The notes beneath the pieces were generated by a model. It did not search any database. It saw only the letters and a list, made by a program, of their open reading frames with translations, and was not told where the DNA came from. A stretch of 64,000 nt of DNA from Streptomyces sp. 3214.6 (GTDB lineage: Bacteria > Actinomycetota > Actinomycetes > Streptomycetales > Streptomycetaceae), in the NCBI RefSeq assembly GCF_900129855.1, contig NZ_LT670819.1, positions 4,898,001-4,962,000 of the forward strand, in the 5' to 3' direction. The position numbers and the translations under genes were made by a program. Shown in pieces: positions 51,191 to 59,135 of this stretch; the first letter of the stretch is position 1; every line of letters starts with the position of its first letter.

Positions 51191-51230
51191 AGATGGACGC
51201 AGTACGTCCATGGTAGGGAGGCGGGGGGAC

Positions 51231-51740
51231 ATGGCACCTGAACAAATGGCCGAAGAGGGGTCGCTCCCGGAGAGCGGTGTCCCGCTGCAGCCGCCGCGCC
51301 CGCTCGACGCCATCGATCAGGACATCCTGCAGATGCTCCAGGCGGACGGCCGCGCCTCGATACGGTCGGTCGCCGAGCGGGTCCACGTCTCGCGCGCCAA
51401 CGCCTACGCGCGGATCAACCGGCTCATCGACGACGGCGTCATCCGCGGCTTCGGGGCCCGCGTGAACCACGAGCGCGCGGGCCAGGGCACCAGCGCCTAC
51501 ATCACGCTGAAGATCGTGCAGAACTCCTGGCGGACCGTGCGCGAGCAGCTCAGACAGCTGCCCGGCGCCTCCCACATCGCCCTCGTCGGGGGCGATTTCG
51601 ATGTCCTGCTCCTGGTGCACACGCCCGACAACCGGGCGCTGCGCGAGGTGGTGCTCACCCGGCTCCAGGAGATCCCCGAGGTGCTCAGCACGCGCACGCT
51701 GCTGGTGTTCGAGGAGGAGGACCTGGAGCCACAGGGATGA
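51231..51740 (+). CDS. Lrp/AsnC family regulator, BkdR-like
   Basis: This 169-residue protein has an N-terminal winged helix (LDAIDQDILQMLQADGRASIRSVAERVHVSRANAYARINRLIDDGVIRGF, about 27-75) and a C-terminal RAM effector domain (TSAYITLKIV, ASHIALVGGDFDVLLLVHT). Lrp-type proteins next to bkd genes commonly sense branched-chain amino acids and regulate their breakdown. Divergence from bkd operon 2 across 175 bp supports that role. ATG 51231 follows GGGAGGCGGGGGGAC. The preceding in-frame ATG at 51210 has a weaker context. Confidence 0.92.
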   Translation: MAPEQMAEEGSLPESGVPLQPPRPLDAIDQDILQMLQADGRASIRSVAERVHVSRANAYARINRLIDDGVIRGFGARVNHERAGQGTSAYITLKIVQNSWRTVREQLRQLPGASHIALVGGDFDVLLLVHTPDNRALREVVLTRLQEIPEVLSTRTLLVFEEEDLEPQG

Positions 51741-51808
51741 CCGGCCACAGGGATGACGGCCAGAGAGCTGACCAAACACAGAGCTGACCGGCCACGAGGC
51801 CGGTGGTC

Positions 51809-52399
51809 TCAGTCCGCCGTGCGCAGGCCCTCGAAGACCAGCCGCACCACCGCGTCGGCCACCTCGCTCTCGACCATTCCCCGGCCGCCCGGCCGGTACC
51901 ACTCGACGAGTGAGTTGATCATGCCGAAGACCAGTCGCGTCGCCAGTCGCACGTCCATGTCGCCGCGTACGTCCCCGTCGGCGGCGGCCGCTCTCAGCAG
52001 CTCGGCGACCCGGTGGTCGAAGTCGCGGCGGCGCTCCAGGGCCCACCGTTCGGTGTCGGTGTTGCCGCGCACGCGCAGCAGCAGCGTCACGTACGGCAGT
52101 TCGCCGATGAGCACCTCGACCATGCGCCGCACGACGTACTCCAGGCGCTGTGAAGCGTGCCCCACGCGCGCGTGCTCCTCGTCGAGGATCCCGAAGAGGC
52201 CGTCCAGGGCCCGGCTGACGGCCCGCCGCAGCAGTTCCTCCTTGCCGGCGACGTGGTGGTAGATCGACGACTTGGAGATGCCGGCGGCCTTGGACAGGTG
52301 CTCCATGGAGGTGCCGTCGTAGCCGCGCTCGTTGAAGACCTGGACGGCGACCGAGAGCAGGGTCTCCGGGGTGTACGTGTCGCGCTTGGCGGTGGTCAC
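51809..52399 (-). CDS. TetR family regulator (PaaR-like candidate)
   Basis: This 196-residue repressor has a helix-turn-helix at about 10-55 (TLLSVAVQVFNERGYDGTSMEHLSKAAGISKSSIYHHVAGKEELL), followed by a helical ligand domain. GTG 52399 overlaps the stop of the hydroxyacyl-CoA dehydrogenase gene (GTGA), so it is cotranscribed with that catabolic gene. Palindromes of the form ACCGNNCGNNCGGT lie upstream of its operon and of paaA. That pattern is, as I recall, the site of the TetR-type PaaR of Corynebacterium glutamicum, whose effector is phenylacetyl-CoA. The name is therefore a supported inference, not a proof. Confidence 0.85.
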   Translation of the reverse strand: MTTAKRDTYTPETLLSVAVQVFNERGYDGTSMEHLSKAAGISKSSIYHHVAGKEELLRRAVSRALDGLFGILDEEHARVGHASQRLEYVVRRMVEVLIGELPYVTLLLRVRGNTDTERWALERRRDFDHRVAELLRAAAADGDVRGDMDVRLATRLVFGMINSLVEWYRPGGRGMVESEVADAVVRLVFEGLRTAD

Positions 52400-53910
52400 G
52401 AGGCGCCCTCCCGCTTCTCGGTGGCGTAGGAGTGCCGGTAGAGCGCGAGGGACGGCGCGTAGCGGCCGGAGGGGTCGCGTTCGTGCAGGTCGTCCAGGAG
52501 GGAGCAGGCCCAGGTGCGGCCCAGCCTGCGGCTCCACTCGAAGGGACCGAGGGGGTAGTTCACGCCCAGGCGCATCGCGGTGTCGATGTCCTCCTCGGTG
52601 GCCACCCCCTTGGCGACGGCGTCGTGCGCGAGGTCGACGATCCGCGCGACCGTACGGGCGACGACCATGCCGGGGACGTCGCCGATGACGCTGACGTCCT
52701 TGCCGAGCGCCTGGAACAGGCCGATCGCCTCGGACATGGTCTGGGTGGAGGTGTCCTGGGAGGCGGACAGGGCGATGCGGGTGGCCTTGCGGTAGTCGAG
52801 GGCGAGGTCGAAGTAGACGACGTCCCGGAACTCCACGGAGGTCTGGCCGTCGGCGAGGGCGAGCTGGCCGTCGCCGGGGAGCACCAGGCGGCTGCCGTGG
52901 TCCTCTTCCTCCTCGCGGACCTGGATGCCCGCCTCGCGGATCAGCGCGAGCAGTTCGCAGGCGGGGCCCAGGTTGCCCTCGGCGACGACGTACGCGGGCG
53001 GCTGGGCCTTCTCCGCGGTGTGCGGCTCGGCCGGCTCGGCGCCCTCCCGGTAGTCGTACCAGCCCTGGCCTGACTTGCGGCCCAGCCGGCCCGACTCGAC
53101 CAGGCGGCGCTGGGCGAGCGACGGCGTGAAACGCACGTCCTGGAAGAAGGACTGCCACACGGAGTGCGTGACCGACTCGTTGACGTCCTGCCCGATCAGG
53201 TCGGTCAGTTCGAACGCGCCCATCCTGAAGCCGCCCGACTCGCGCAGGATCGCGTCGATGGTGGCCGGGTCGCCGCCCTGGGCCTCGTAGACGGCGAAGG
53301 CCTCGGCGTAGAAGGGCCGCGCGATGCGGTTGACGATGAAGCCGGGGGTGTCGGCGCAGGCGACCGGCGTCTTGCCCCAGGAGCGGGCCGTCTCGTACGC
53401 GCGCGTGGCTGACGTGACGTCGGTGGCGTACCCGGAGACGACCTCGACGAGCGGCAGCAGCGGCGCGGGGTTGAAGAAGTGCAGTCCGACGAAGCGGCCG
53501 GGGTTGCGCAGGGCGCCGGCGATGGCTGTCACCGACAGGGAGGAGGTGTTGGTGGCGAGCAGGCAGTCCTCGCCGACGACGTCCTCCAGCTGCCGCAGCA
53601 GTTCCTGCTTGACCTCCAGGCGCTCGACGACTGCCTCGACGACCAGGGAGCAGTCCGCGAGGTCGGTGAGGCTCTCCACGGCCCGCAGGCGGGCGCGTGC
53701 CTCGTCCCGGTCGGTGGCGGCGAGGCGGTCCTTCTCGACGAGCCGGTCGAGGCGCGCGCCGATCGCGGCGGCCGCCTCCCGGGCCCGTCCGGGAACGGCG
53801 TCGTACAGCCGCACCGGGTGGCCGGCGACCAGCGCGACCTGGGCGATGCCCTGGCCCATGGTGCCGGCGCCGACGACGGCCACGGGGCTGCTGAGGTCGA
53901 GTGCTGTCAT
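52396..53910 (-). CDS. paaH: 3-hydroxyacyl-CoA dehydrogenase (PaaH-type)
   Basis: This 504-residue NAD-dependent dehydrogenase probably oxidises 3-hydroxyadipyl-CoA in phenylacetate breakdown or 3-hydroxybutyryl-CoA. The Rossmann loop is VAVVGAGTMGQGIAQVAL. Further signatures are ATNTSSLSVTAIAGAL, VGLHFFNPAPLLPLVEVV (catalytic His) and DTPGFIVNRIARPFYAEAF. The second half carries an additional HCDH domain, giving the 500-residue length typical of PaaH rather than the 280-residue Hbd type. ATG 53910. It is divergent from paaN across a motif-bearing 159-bp region and translationally coupled to the TetR gene. Confidence 0.88.
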   Translation of the reverse strand: MTALDLSSPVAVVGAGTMGQGIAQVALVAGHPVRLYDAVPGRAREAAAAIGARLDRLVEKDRLAATDRDEARARLRAVESLTDLADCSLVVEAVVERLEVKQELLRQLEDVVGEDCLLATNTSSLSVTAIAGALRNPGRFVGLHFFNPAPLLPLVEVVSGYATDVTSATRAYETARSWGKTPVACADTPGFIVNRIARPFYAEAFAVYEAQGGDPATIDAILRESGGFRMGAFELTDLIGQDVNESVTHSVWQSFFQDVRFTPSLAQRRLVESGRLGRKSGQGWYDYREGAEPAEPHTAEKAQPPAYVVAEGNLGPACELLALIREAGIQVREEEEDHGSRLVLPGDGQLALADGQTSVEFRDVVYFDLALDYRKATRIALSASQDTSTQTMSEAIGLFQALGKDVSVIGDVPGMVVARTVARIVDLAHDAVAKGVATEEDIDTAMRLGVNYPLGPFEWSRRLGRTWACSLLDDLHERDPSGRYAPSLALYRHSYATEKREGAS

Positions 53911-53966
53911 GTGCGCGATCCTCCCGCACGGGGTTTTCCACAGATACGGCAGGCCCCCTTGTCCCG

Positions 53967-53980
53967 ACCGATCGTTCGGT
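53967..53980. promoter_or_regulatory. Candidate PaaR-like operator between paaH and paaN
   Basis: ACCGATCGTTCGGT fits ACCGNNCGNNCGGT exactly. The 18-base string CCCGACCGATCGTTCGGT recurs, inverted, upstream of paaA. Confidence 0.72.
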
Positions 53981-54069
53981 TACTCTAACCCTGACTGGCC
54001 GTTCCTGCCCAGGGTTCCGCCAGGTCATGGGCTCGAAGAAGAGTTCTCACGACGAGGAGTTGGTCCCGC

Positions 54070-55764
54070 ATGGCCACCGCCGAACTGACCACGCACGATC
54101 TGATCGCCCAGCACCGGCCCACCCTCGACCAGGCCCTGGAAACGATCCGCACCCGGGCGTACTGGTCCCCGCACCCGGAACACCCCAAGGCCTACGGGGA
54201 GAACGGCAGTCTGGACGCGGCGGCGGGCAAGGCCGCCTTCGACGCCGTGCTGCATACCCGCCTCGACCTCGGCCAGCCCGGCACCGACGACTGGGTGGGC
54301 GACGAGGTCTCGCCGTACGGCATCGAGCTGGGCGTGACCTACCCGCACCCGGACCTGGAGACGCTGCTGCCCGCCATGCGGGCCGGACAGCGCGCCTGGC
54401 GCGACGCGGGCCCGGAACTGCGCGCGGTGGTCTGTCTGGAGATCCTCAAGCGGATCAGCGACCGCACGCACGAGTTCACCCACGCGGTCATGCACACCTC
54501 CGGCCAGGCCTTCATGATGGCGTTCCAGGCGGGCGGCCCGCACGCACAGGACCGCGGCCTGGAGGCGGTCGCCTACGCGTACGCCGAGCAGGTCCGCACC
54601 CCGGGTACGGCGGAGTGGACCAAGCCGCAGGGCAAGCGCGACCCGCTGTCGATGACCAAGAGCTTCACACCGGTCCCGCGCGGCACCGCCCTGCTCATCG
54701 GCTGCAACACCTTCCCGACGTGGAACGGCTACCCCGGCCTGTTCGCCTCCCTGGCCACCGGCAACGCGGTCCTGGTCAAGCCCCACCCGCGCGCGGTGCT
54801 GCCGCTCGCGCTGACCGTGGGCATCGCGCGCGAGGTGCTCGCCGCGGCCGGCTTCGACCCGAACCTGGTCGCCCTGGCCGCCGAGCGCCCCGGCGAGGGC
54901 ATCGCCAAGACCCTGGCCACCCGCCCCGAGATCAGGATCATCGACTACACCGGCTCGACCGCTTTCGGCGACTGGCTGGAGGCCAACGCCCGCCAGGCGC
55001 AGGTCTTCACCGAGAAGGCCGGCGTCAACACGGTGATCGTGGAGTCCACCGCGAACTACCAGGGCATGCTCGCCAACCTGGCGTTCTCGCTGTCCCTGTA
55101 CAGCGGCCAGATGTGCACCACACCGCAGAACCTGCTGATCCCCCGCGAGGGCATCCGCACCGACGAGGGCACCAAGACCTTCGACGAGGTCGTCGCCGAC
55201 CTCGCCCGCGCGGTCGACGGTCTCCTCGGCGACGACGCGCGCGCGAACGGCCTGCTCGGCGCGATCGTCAACCCGGACGTCAAGGCCCGCCTGGAGGCCG
55301 CGGCAGGGCTCGGAGAGGTCGCCCTCGCCTCCCGCGAGGTGAGCAACCCGGAGTTCCCGGACGCGGTCGTGCGCACCCCGGTCATCGTGAAGCTGGACGG
55401 GGCCAAGCCGGACGACGAGGCCGCCTACATGAGCGAGTGCTTCGGCCCGGTCTCCTTCGCCGTCGCCGTCGATTCCGCGGCCGACGCGGTCGCCCTGCTG
55501 CGGCGCACGGTGCGCGAGAAGGGCGCGATGACGGTCGGCGCGTACACCACCGACGAGGAGGTCGAGGAGGCGATCCAGGAGGTCTGCCTGGAGGAGTCCG
55601 CCCAGCTGTCCTTCAACCTCACCGGCGGGGTCTACGTCAACCAGACGGCCGCGTTCTCCGACTTCCACGGCTCGGGCGGCAACCCGGCGGCCAACGCGGC
55701 CCTCACCGACGGCGCGTTCGTCGCCAACCGCTTCCGGGTGGTCGAGGTCCGCAGGGACGTCTAG
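54070..55764 (+). CDS. paaN: Phenylacetic acid degradation protein PaaN (aldehyde dehydrogenase)
   Basis: This 564-residue aldehyde-dehydrogenase-fold protein corresponds to the dehydrogenase type called PaaN. It oxidises the semialdehyde formed after ring opening of the epoxy/oxepin-CoA intermediate. NAD-binding segments are IGCNTFPTWNGYPGLFASLATGN and YTGSTAFGDWL; the catalytic cysteine is in LYSGQMCTTPQNLL; FGPVSFAVAV is near the C-terminus. No fused R-specific enoyl-CoA hydratase (as in E. coli PaaZ) is present. ATG 54070 lies 11 nt from GAGGAG. Its stop codon falls in the first of four 10-bp repeats. Confidence 0.92.
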   Translation: MATAELTTHDLIAQHRPTLDQALETIRTRAYWSPHPEHPKAYGENGSLDAAAGKAAFDAVLHTRLDLGQPGTDDWVGDEVSPYGIELGVTYPHPDLETLLPAMRAGQRAWRDAGPELRAVVCLEILKRISDRTHEFTHAVMHTSGQAFMMAFQAGGPHAQDRGLEAVAYAYAEQVRTPGTAEWTKPQGKRDPLSMTKSFTPVPRGTALLIGCNTFPTWNGYPGLFASLATGNAVLVKPHPRAVLPLALTVGIAREVLAAAGFDPNLVALAAERPGEGIAKTLATRPEIRIIDYTGSTAFGDWLEANARQAQVFTEKAGVNTVIVESTANYQGMLANLAFSLSLYSGQMCTTPQNLLIPREGIRTDEGTKTFDEVVADLARAVDGLLGDDARANGLLGAIVNPDVKARLEAAAGLGEVALASREVSNPEFPDAVVRTPVIVKLDGAKPDDEAAYMSECFGPVSFAVAVDSAADAVALLRRTVREKGAMTVGAYTTDEEVEEAIQEVCLEESAQLSFNLTGGVYVNQTAAFSDFHGSGGNPAANAALTDGAFVANRFRVVEVRRDV

Positions 55765-55792
55765 GGACGTCTAGGGACGTCTAGGGACGTCT
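55753..55792. repeat. 10-bp tandem repeat (AGGGACGTCT x4)
   Basis: Four perfect head-to-tail copies lie across the paaN stop codon. The first copy encodes the last residues, and looser GGGACGTCTGG copies follow to about 55815. Confidence 0.8.
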
Positions 55793-55823
55793 GGAGGACG
55801 CCCAGGGGACGTCTGGGAATGTT

Positions 55824-55849
55824 CCAGGGACGCCCAAGGGCGTCCCTGG
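55824..55849. terminator. Bidirectional terminator paaN / RNA methyltransferase
   Basis: CCAGGGACGCCC and GGGCGTCCCTGG pair perfectly (12 bp) with AA between them, at the convergent 3' ends. Confidence 0.82.
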
Positions 55850-55853
55850 GCGT

Positions 55854-56642
55854 CTAAGGCGCGTACTGAGGTGCGTGCGGTGCGCCGCCGGTCGCACTCC
55901 AGTGGTACAGCGTCATGGCCACACTGGTCGCGAGGTTGTAGCTGGAGACCTGGGGGCGCATCGGCAGGGCGAGAAGATGATCGGCACGCGCGCGCAGCTC
56001 CGCGGAGAGCCCGCTGCGCTCGGAGCCGAAGGCGAGAAGGGCGTCGTCCGGGAGCTCGATGCCCCGGATGTCGTCGCCCTCCGGATCCAGCGCGAACACC
56101 GGCCCTGCCGGCAGCTCGTCGACGGTCAGCCGCTCCACGGCGGTCGCGAAGTGCAGCCCCGCCCCGCCCCGCACGACGGTCGGATGCCAGGGATCGAGCG
56201 TGCCGGTGGTGACCACCCCGGTCGCCCCGAACCCGGCGGCCAACCGGATCACCGCCCCCGCGTTGCCCAGATTGCGCGGGTTGTCGAGAACCACCACCGG
56301 ACTACTGCGGGGCGCGTGCCCGAGCCGCTCCAGGTTGTCCTCCCGCACGGGCCGCACGGCCAGAGCCGCGACCGCCGTGGGATGCGGACGCGGCACCAGG
56401 GAGGCGTACGTCGCCTCCGGGACCTCCGTCAGGAGCGCCGCCAGCGCCTCGCGCACGTCGGGAGCGAGCTCGTCGGCGAGAGCGAGTGCCGCCCGCCGGT
56501 CGACGGTGACCGCCACCGGCACCTCCGCCCCGAAGCGCACGGCGTGCTTGAGGGCGTGGAAGCCGTCGAGCAGGACGGAGGCGCCCGCGAGCCTGCGCCA
56601 CCGGCCGAGCGGGTCGCGGCCGGCGCTCACGGGGTCGGTCAT
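55854..56642 (-). CDS. TrmH/SpoU family RNA 2'-O-methyltransferase
   Basis: This 262-residue SAM-dependent methyltransferase has a trefoil-knot fold. The three SpoU motifs are VLDNPRNLGNAGAVIRLA (catalytic Arg), LAFGSERSGLS and LPMRPQVSSYNLATSVAMTLYHW. An N-terminal substrate-binding domain (about 1-110) is present, as in rRNA/tRNA 2'-O-ribose methylases. The target nucleotide is unknown. ATG 56642 overlaps the HTTM stop (ATGA), so it is the third gene of a tight operon. Confidence 0.9.
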   Translation of the reverse strand: MTDPVSAGRDPLGRWRRLAGASVLLDGFHALKHAVRFGAEVPVAVTVDRRAALALADELAPDVREALAALLTEVPEATYASLVPRPHPTAVAALAVRPVREDNLERLGHAPRSSPVVVLDNPRNLGNAGAVIRLAAGFGATGVVTTGTLDPWHPTVVRGGAGLHFATAVERLTVDELPAGPVFALDPEGDDIRGIELPDDALLAFGSERSGLSAELRARADHLLALPMRPQVSSYNLATSVAMTLYHWSATGGAPHAPQYAP

Positions 56643-57850
56643 GCCGTGAACCCTACGCGCGCGTGCTCGGCGTCCTCCTGGGCCCGCGGCTCCGCCGCCG
56701 CCGAACGGCCACCGCCGGAGAACAGCCGTCCACGCGCGCGGGCCGCCCAGCCGCCCAGCCGATGCAGGAACGACGTCGGCAGGAACACGGCGTCCGTCGC
56801 GATCATCGCCAGCGAGAAGAACGGCAGGCCCAGCACCACGGCGATCCCCGCGTGCTCAACCATCATCAGAGCCAGCAGAACGTTCTTCAGCCGCCGGTTG
56901 AACAGGGTGAACGGGAAGGCGACCTGCACGATCACAGTCCCGTACGTCGCGAGCAGCACCATCGTGCCGCTGCCCGCGAGCAGGTCGGCGAGCGCGGGCC
57001 AGGGCGAGAAGTAGTCCAGGTGCAGCGGGTAGTACACGGCGGTGCCGTCCTGCCAGCGCGAGCCCTGGATCTTGTACCAGCCGGCCGTCGCATAGATCAG
57101 ACAGGCCTCGGCCATGATCACGACCAGAGCACCGTTGTGCAGGATGTTGCCGATCACGTCGAGCAGGATCCGCGGCTCCGCCGACTTCCGCAGACGGCCG
57201 ACGGCCCACCACAGACCCTGCGCGACCCACGCCGCCCACAGCAGCGCCGGAATGCTCCACTCACTGTGGAATCGGCCCGCGACAGTCACGGTGACCAGCA
57301 CAAACCCGCCCGCGGCCCACAGAACGGGACCAATCCGGTCCGTGACCCGCTCCCCACGCGCGCGTGCCGCCTGCTCACGCCGCGCCCGCCGCGCGTCCAG
57401 CGACCACACCCGACCGCAGCGCATGAACACGAGGTAGATCGACATCAGGTGCAGGACGTTGTCGCCACCGTCGCCCATGAAGACACTGCGGTTCTGCAGC
57501 GAGAGCACACCGACCATGAACAGCACCGACATCGCACGGGTGCGCCACCCAAGCAGCAGCAGCACGCTGGAGAGCAGCGCGAGCGCGTAGACGGCCTCGA
57601 ACCAGCCCCGGCCGTCCGACCACATCAGGGCCGTGAACGCGCCATTGGAGTCGATCAGCTGCCGGGCCAGCTCCCAGTCCCACGGGCCGTCGGGACCGTA
57701 GAGCTCCTGGCGGTGGGGGAACTCGCGCACCAGGAACAGCAGCCACGTGGCGCTGAAGCCGATGCGGACCACGGCACTCTGGTACGGCCCGAGCGCCGAC
57801 TCGGTGACGCGGGCGATGGCGGTGGACACCGTCAAGGAGAACCGGTTCAC
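56639..57850 (-). CDS. HTTM-domain membrane protein
   Basis: This 403-residue integral membrane protein has the HTTM (vitamin-K carboxylase-like) topology: about eight hydrophobic helices with ALGPYQSAVVRIGFSATWLLF, LMWSDGRGWFEAVYALALLSSVLLLLGWRTR, FMGDGGDNVLHLMSIYLVFM and CLIYATAGWYKIQGSRWQDGTAVYYPLHLDYF. Carboxylase activity is not established for bacterial members. GTG 57850 follows GGGAGGTG and overlaps the DUF5819 stop (GTGA). The pairing with a DUF5819 protein is common in Streptomyces, and the two probably form one membrane assembly. Confidence 0.88.
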   Translation of the reverse strand: MNRFSLTVSTAIARVTESALGPYQSAVVRIGFSATWLLFLVREFPHRQELYGPDGPWDWELARQLIDSNGAFTALMWSDGRGWFEAVYALALLSSVLLLLGWRTRAMSVLFMVGVLSLQNRSVFMGDGGDNVLHLMSIYLVFMRCGRVWSLDARRARREQAARARGERVTDRIGPVLWAAGGFVLVTVTVAGRFHSEWSIPALLWAAWVAQGLWWAVGRLRKSAEPRILLDVIGNILHNGALVVIMAEACLIYATAGWYKIQGSRWQDGTAVYYPLHLDYFSPWPALADLLAGSGTMVLLATYGTVIVQVAFPFTLFNRRLKNVLLALMMVEHAGIAVVLGLPFFSLAMIATDAVFLPTSFLHRLGGWAARARGRLFSGGGRSAAAEPRAQEDAEHARVGFTA

Positions 57851-58845
57851 CTCGCACCTCCCTCGGACCCGCCGTCCGGCACCGACCACCAGGGCAGCTC
57901 GCGGTACACCGGGCTCATCGACACCTTCTCGTCGCTCCACTTCGGCGGGGTCACATTGGTGGTCTGCGAGCGGACCTGGACCCGCTCGACGACACCGCCG
58001 TCACCGGCCGCCCCGCCACGCTCCAGCCGCAGCACCACGATGCGGCGCAGGTACGTCTCCGAGAGCGCGCCACGTATGCCAACCGGGCGGTTGTCGTTGC
58101 CGTGCGTGGACGTGTAGAAGTCCCAGGCGCGGCGCAGCTCGTTCTGCTGGGTGTGACTCGGCAGCAGGTTGCCGTCGATGGCCCGGCCGTCCTGCGCGGA
58201 CAGGTCGTACCAGCCGGTGGTCCTCGACCCGCCCTCCGCGGTGCGGACCTGGGCGCGGACCTGGACGGCGATGTTCTGCTGCAACGGGTTCGGCGCGAAC
58301 AGCTTCCAGTTCTGCTCGAACTCCGGGTAGATCCATTCGTCGATCGCCTTGCCGTGCGCCTTGGTGACGGTGTTCGACGGCGCGACGTGCAAAAACACCA
58401 TCCCGACATGCACACAGACAGCGACCGCGACGACGGCGAGCGCCAGCGCGGCGCCGATCTGATAGCGCGGAGAGAGCGCGGCCACACCGGTACGGGGCTC
58501 GGGGTGCGGGGGCGCGGGGGGAGGGGGCACGGCGTGAGGGGGCACGGCCACCACACCGGCGGCGGGGACGACACCGGCGGACGGGACGACGGCCGGCCAG
58601 GCGAGGGGGCCGGTCGGCTCGGCCCGAGGGCCTGGTACAGCGCCGGCCTCAGGAGCGGCGGCCCCGGCCCGGGGACCCGGAACGGCACCCTCCGCGGGGG
58701 ATGCCCCGGCCACGGTGCCCGTTTGCGCTGCCGCTTCCGCCGCCGCTTCCGCTGCCGTTTCCGTCCCGGCCGCCGTCTCCTTGTCCGCCTCCCCTGGCGT
58801 ATTGGCCCCCTGCGGAGCGCCAGAGCCTCCGTCGTACGCGTCCAT
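57847..58845 (-). CDS. DUF5819 family membrane-anchored protein
   Basis: This 332-residue protein has a long Ala/Gly/Pro-rich disordered N-terminus (about 1-120, AAEAAAEAAAQTGTVAG) and one transmembrane helix (YQIGAALALAVVAVAVCVHVGMVFL, about 127-150). An outward domain follows with the family hallmark YPEFEQNWKLFAPNPLQQNIAVQVRAQVR and TGWYDLSAQD. Function is unknown. ATG 58845 follows GGAACGGGGCGG. It is the first gene of the DUF5819-HTTM-methyltransferase operon, each gene overlapping the next by four bases. Confidence 0.85.
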   Translation of the reverse strand: MDAYDGGSGAPQGANTPGEADKETAAGTETAAEAAAEAAAQTGTVAGASPAEGAVPGPRAGAAAPEAGAVPGPRAEPTGPLAWPAVVPSAGVVPAAGVVAVPPHAVPPPPAPPHPEPRTGVAALSPRYQIGAALALAVVAVAVCVHVGMVFLHVAPSNTVTKAHGKAIDEWIYPEFEQNWKLFAPNPLQQNIAVQVRAQVRTAEGGSRTTGWYDLSAQDGRAIDGNLLPSHTQQNELRRAWDFYTSTHGNDNRPVGIRGALSETYLRRIVVLRLERGGAAGDGGVVERVQVRSQTTNVTPPKWSDEKVSMSPVYRELPWWSVPDGGSEGGAR

Positions 58846-58976
58846 TCCGCCCCGTTCCCCGATCCGATCCCGGTCGTCTTCGCGCTGCGTCGCGCAATCG
58901 CGAACGGTACTCAGCCTCACCCGTTCGGCGCAGCCCTCCCCCCGCGGCGCCCGGGCCTGGGCGGGACGGGGTGGTG

Positions 58977-58985
58977 TTGTCCACA
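58977..58985 (+). promoter_or_regulatory. DnaA box
   Basis: TTGTCCACA is identical to the Streptomyces DnaA-box consensus, in the 290-bp region between the DUF5819 gene and paaA. Confidence 0.6.
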
Positions 58986-59000
58986 GGGGACGCCCGCAGG

Positions 59001-59009
59001 TTATCCACA
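59001..59009 (+). promoter_or_regulatory. DnaA box
   Basis: TTATCCACA, the classical DnaA box, lies 24 bp from the previous box in the same orientation. Confidence 0.6.
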
Positions 59010-59054
59010 GCGGTTGACACCTTACGACGGCCGTCCCACCATGGAATCGCACGG

Positions 59055-59068
59055 ACCGAACGATCGGT
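59055..59068. promoter_or_regulatory. Candidate PaaR-like operator of paaABCDE
   Basis: ACCGAACGATCGGT fits ACCGNNCGNNCGGT exactly. It lies 68 bp before the paaA start and shares an 18-base string, ACCGAACGATCGGTCGGG, with the reverse complement of the paaH/paaN site. Confidence 0.72.
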
Positions 59069-59135
59069 CGGGAGAAGGCTCGGGCAGAGCCGAGGCCGGG
59101 GCACCGAGCCCAGGCCCAAGGTGAAGGGGGACCGC

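Noticed and set aside
58977..59009. oriC
   Set aside because: Only two DnaA boxes are present, with no dnaA/dnaN genes and no dense box array, so this is not the origin itself.
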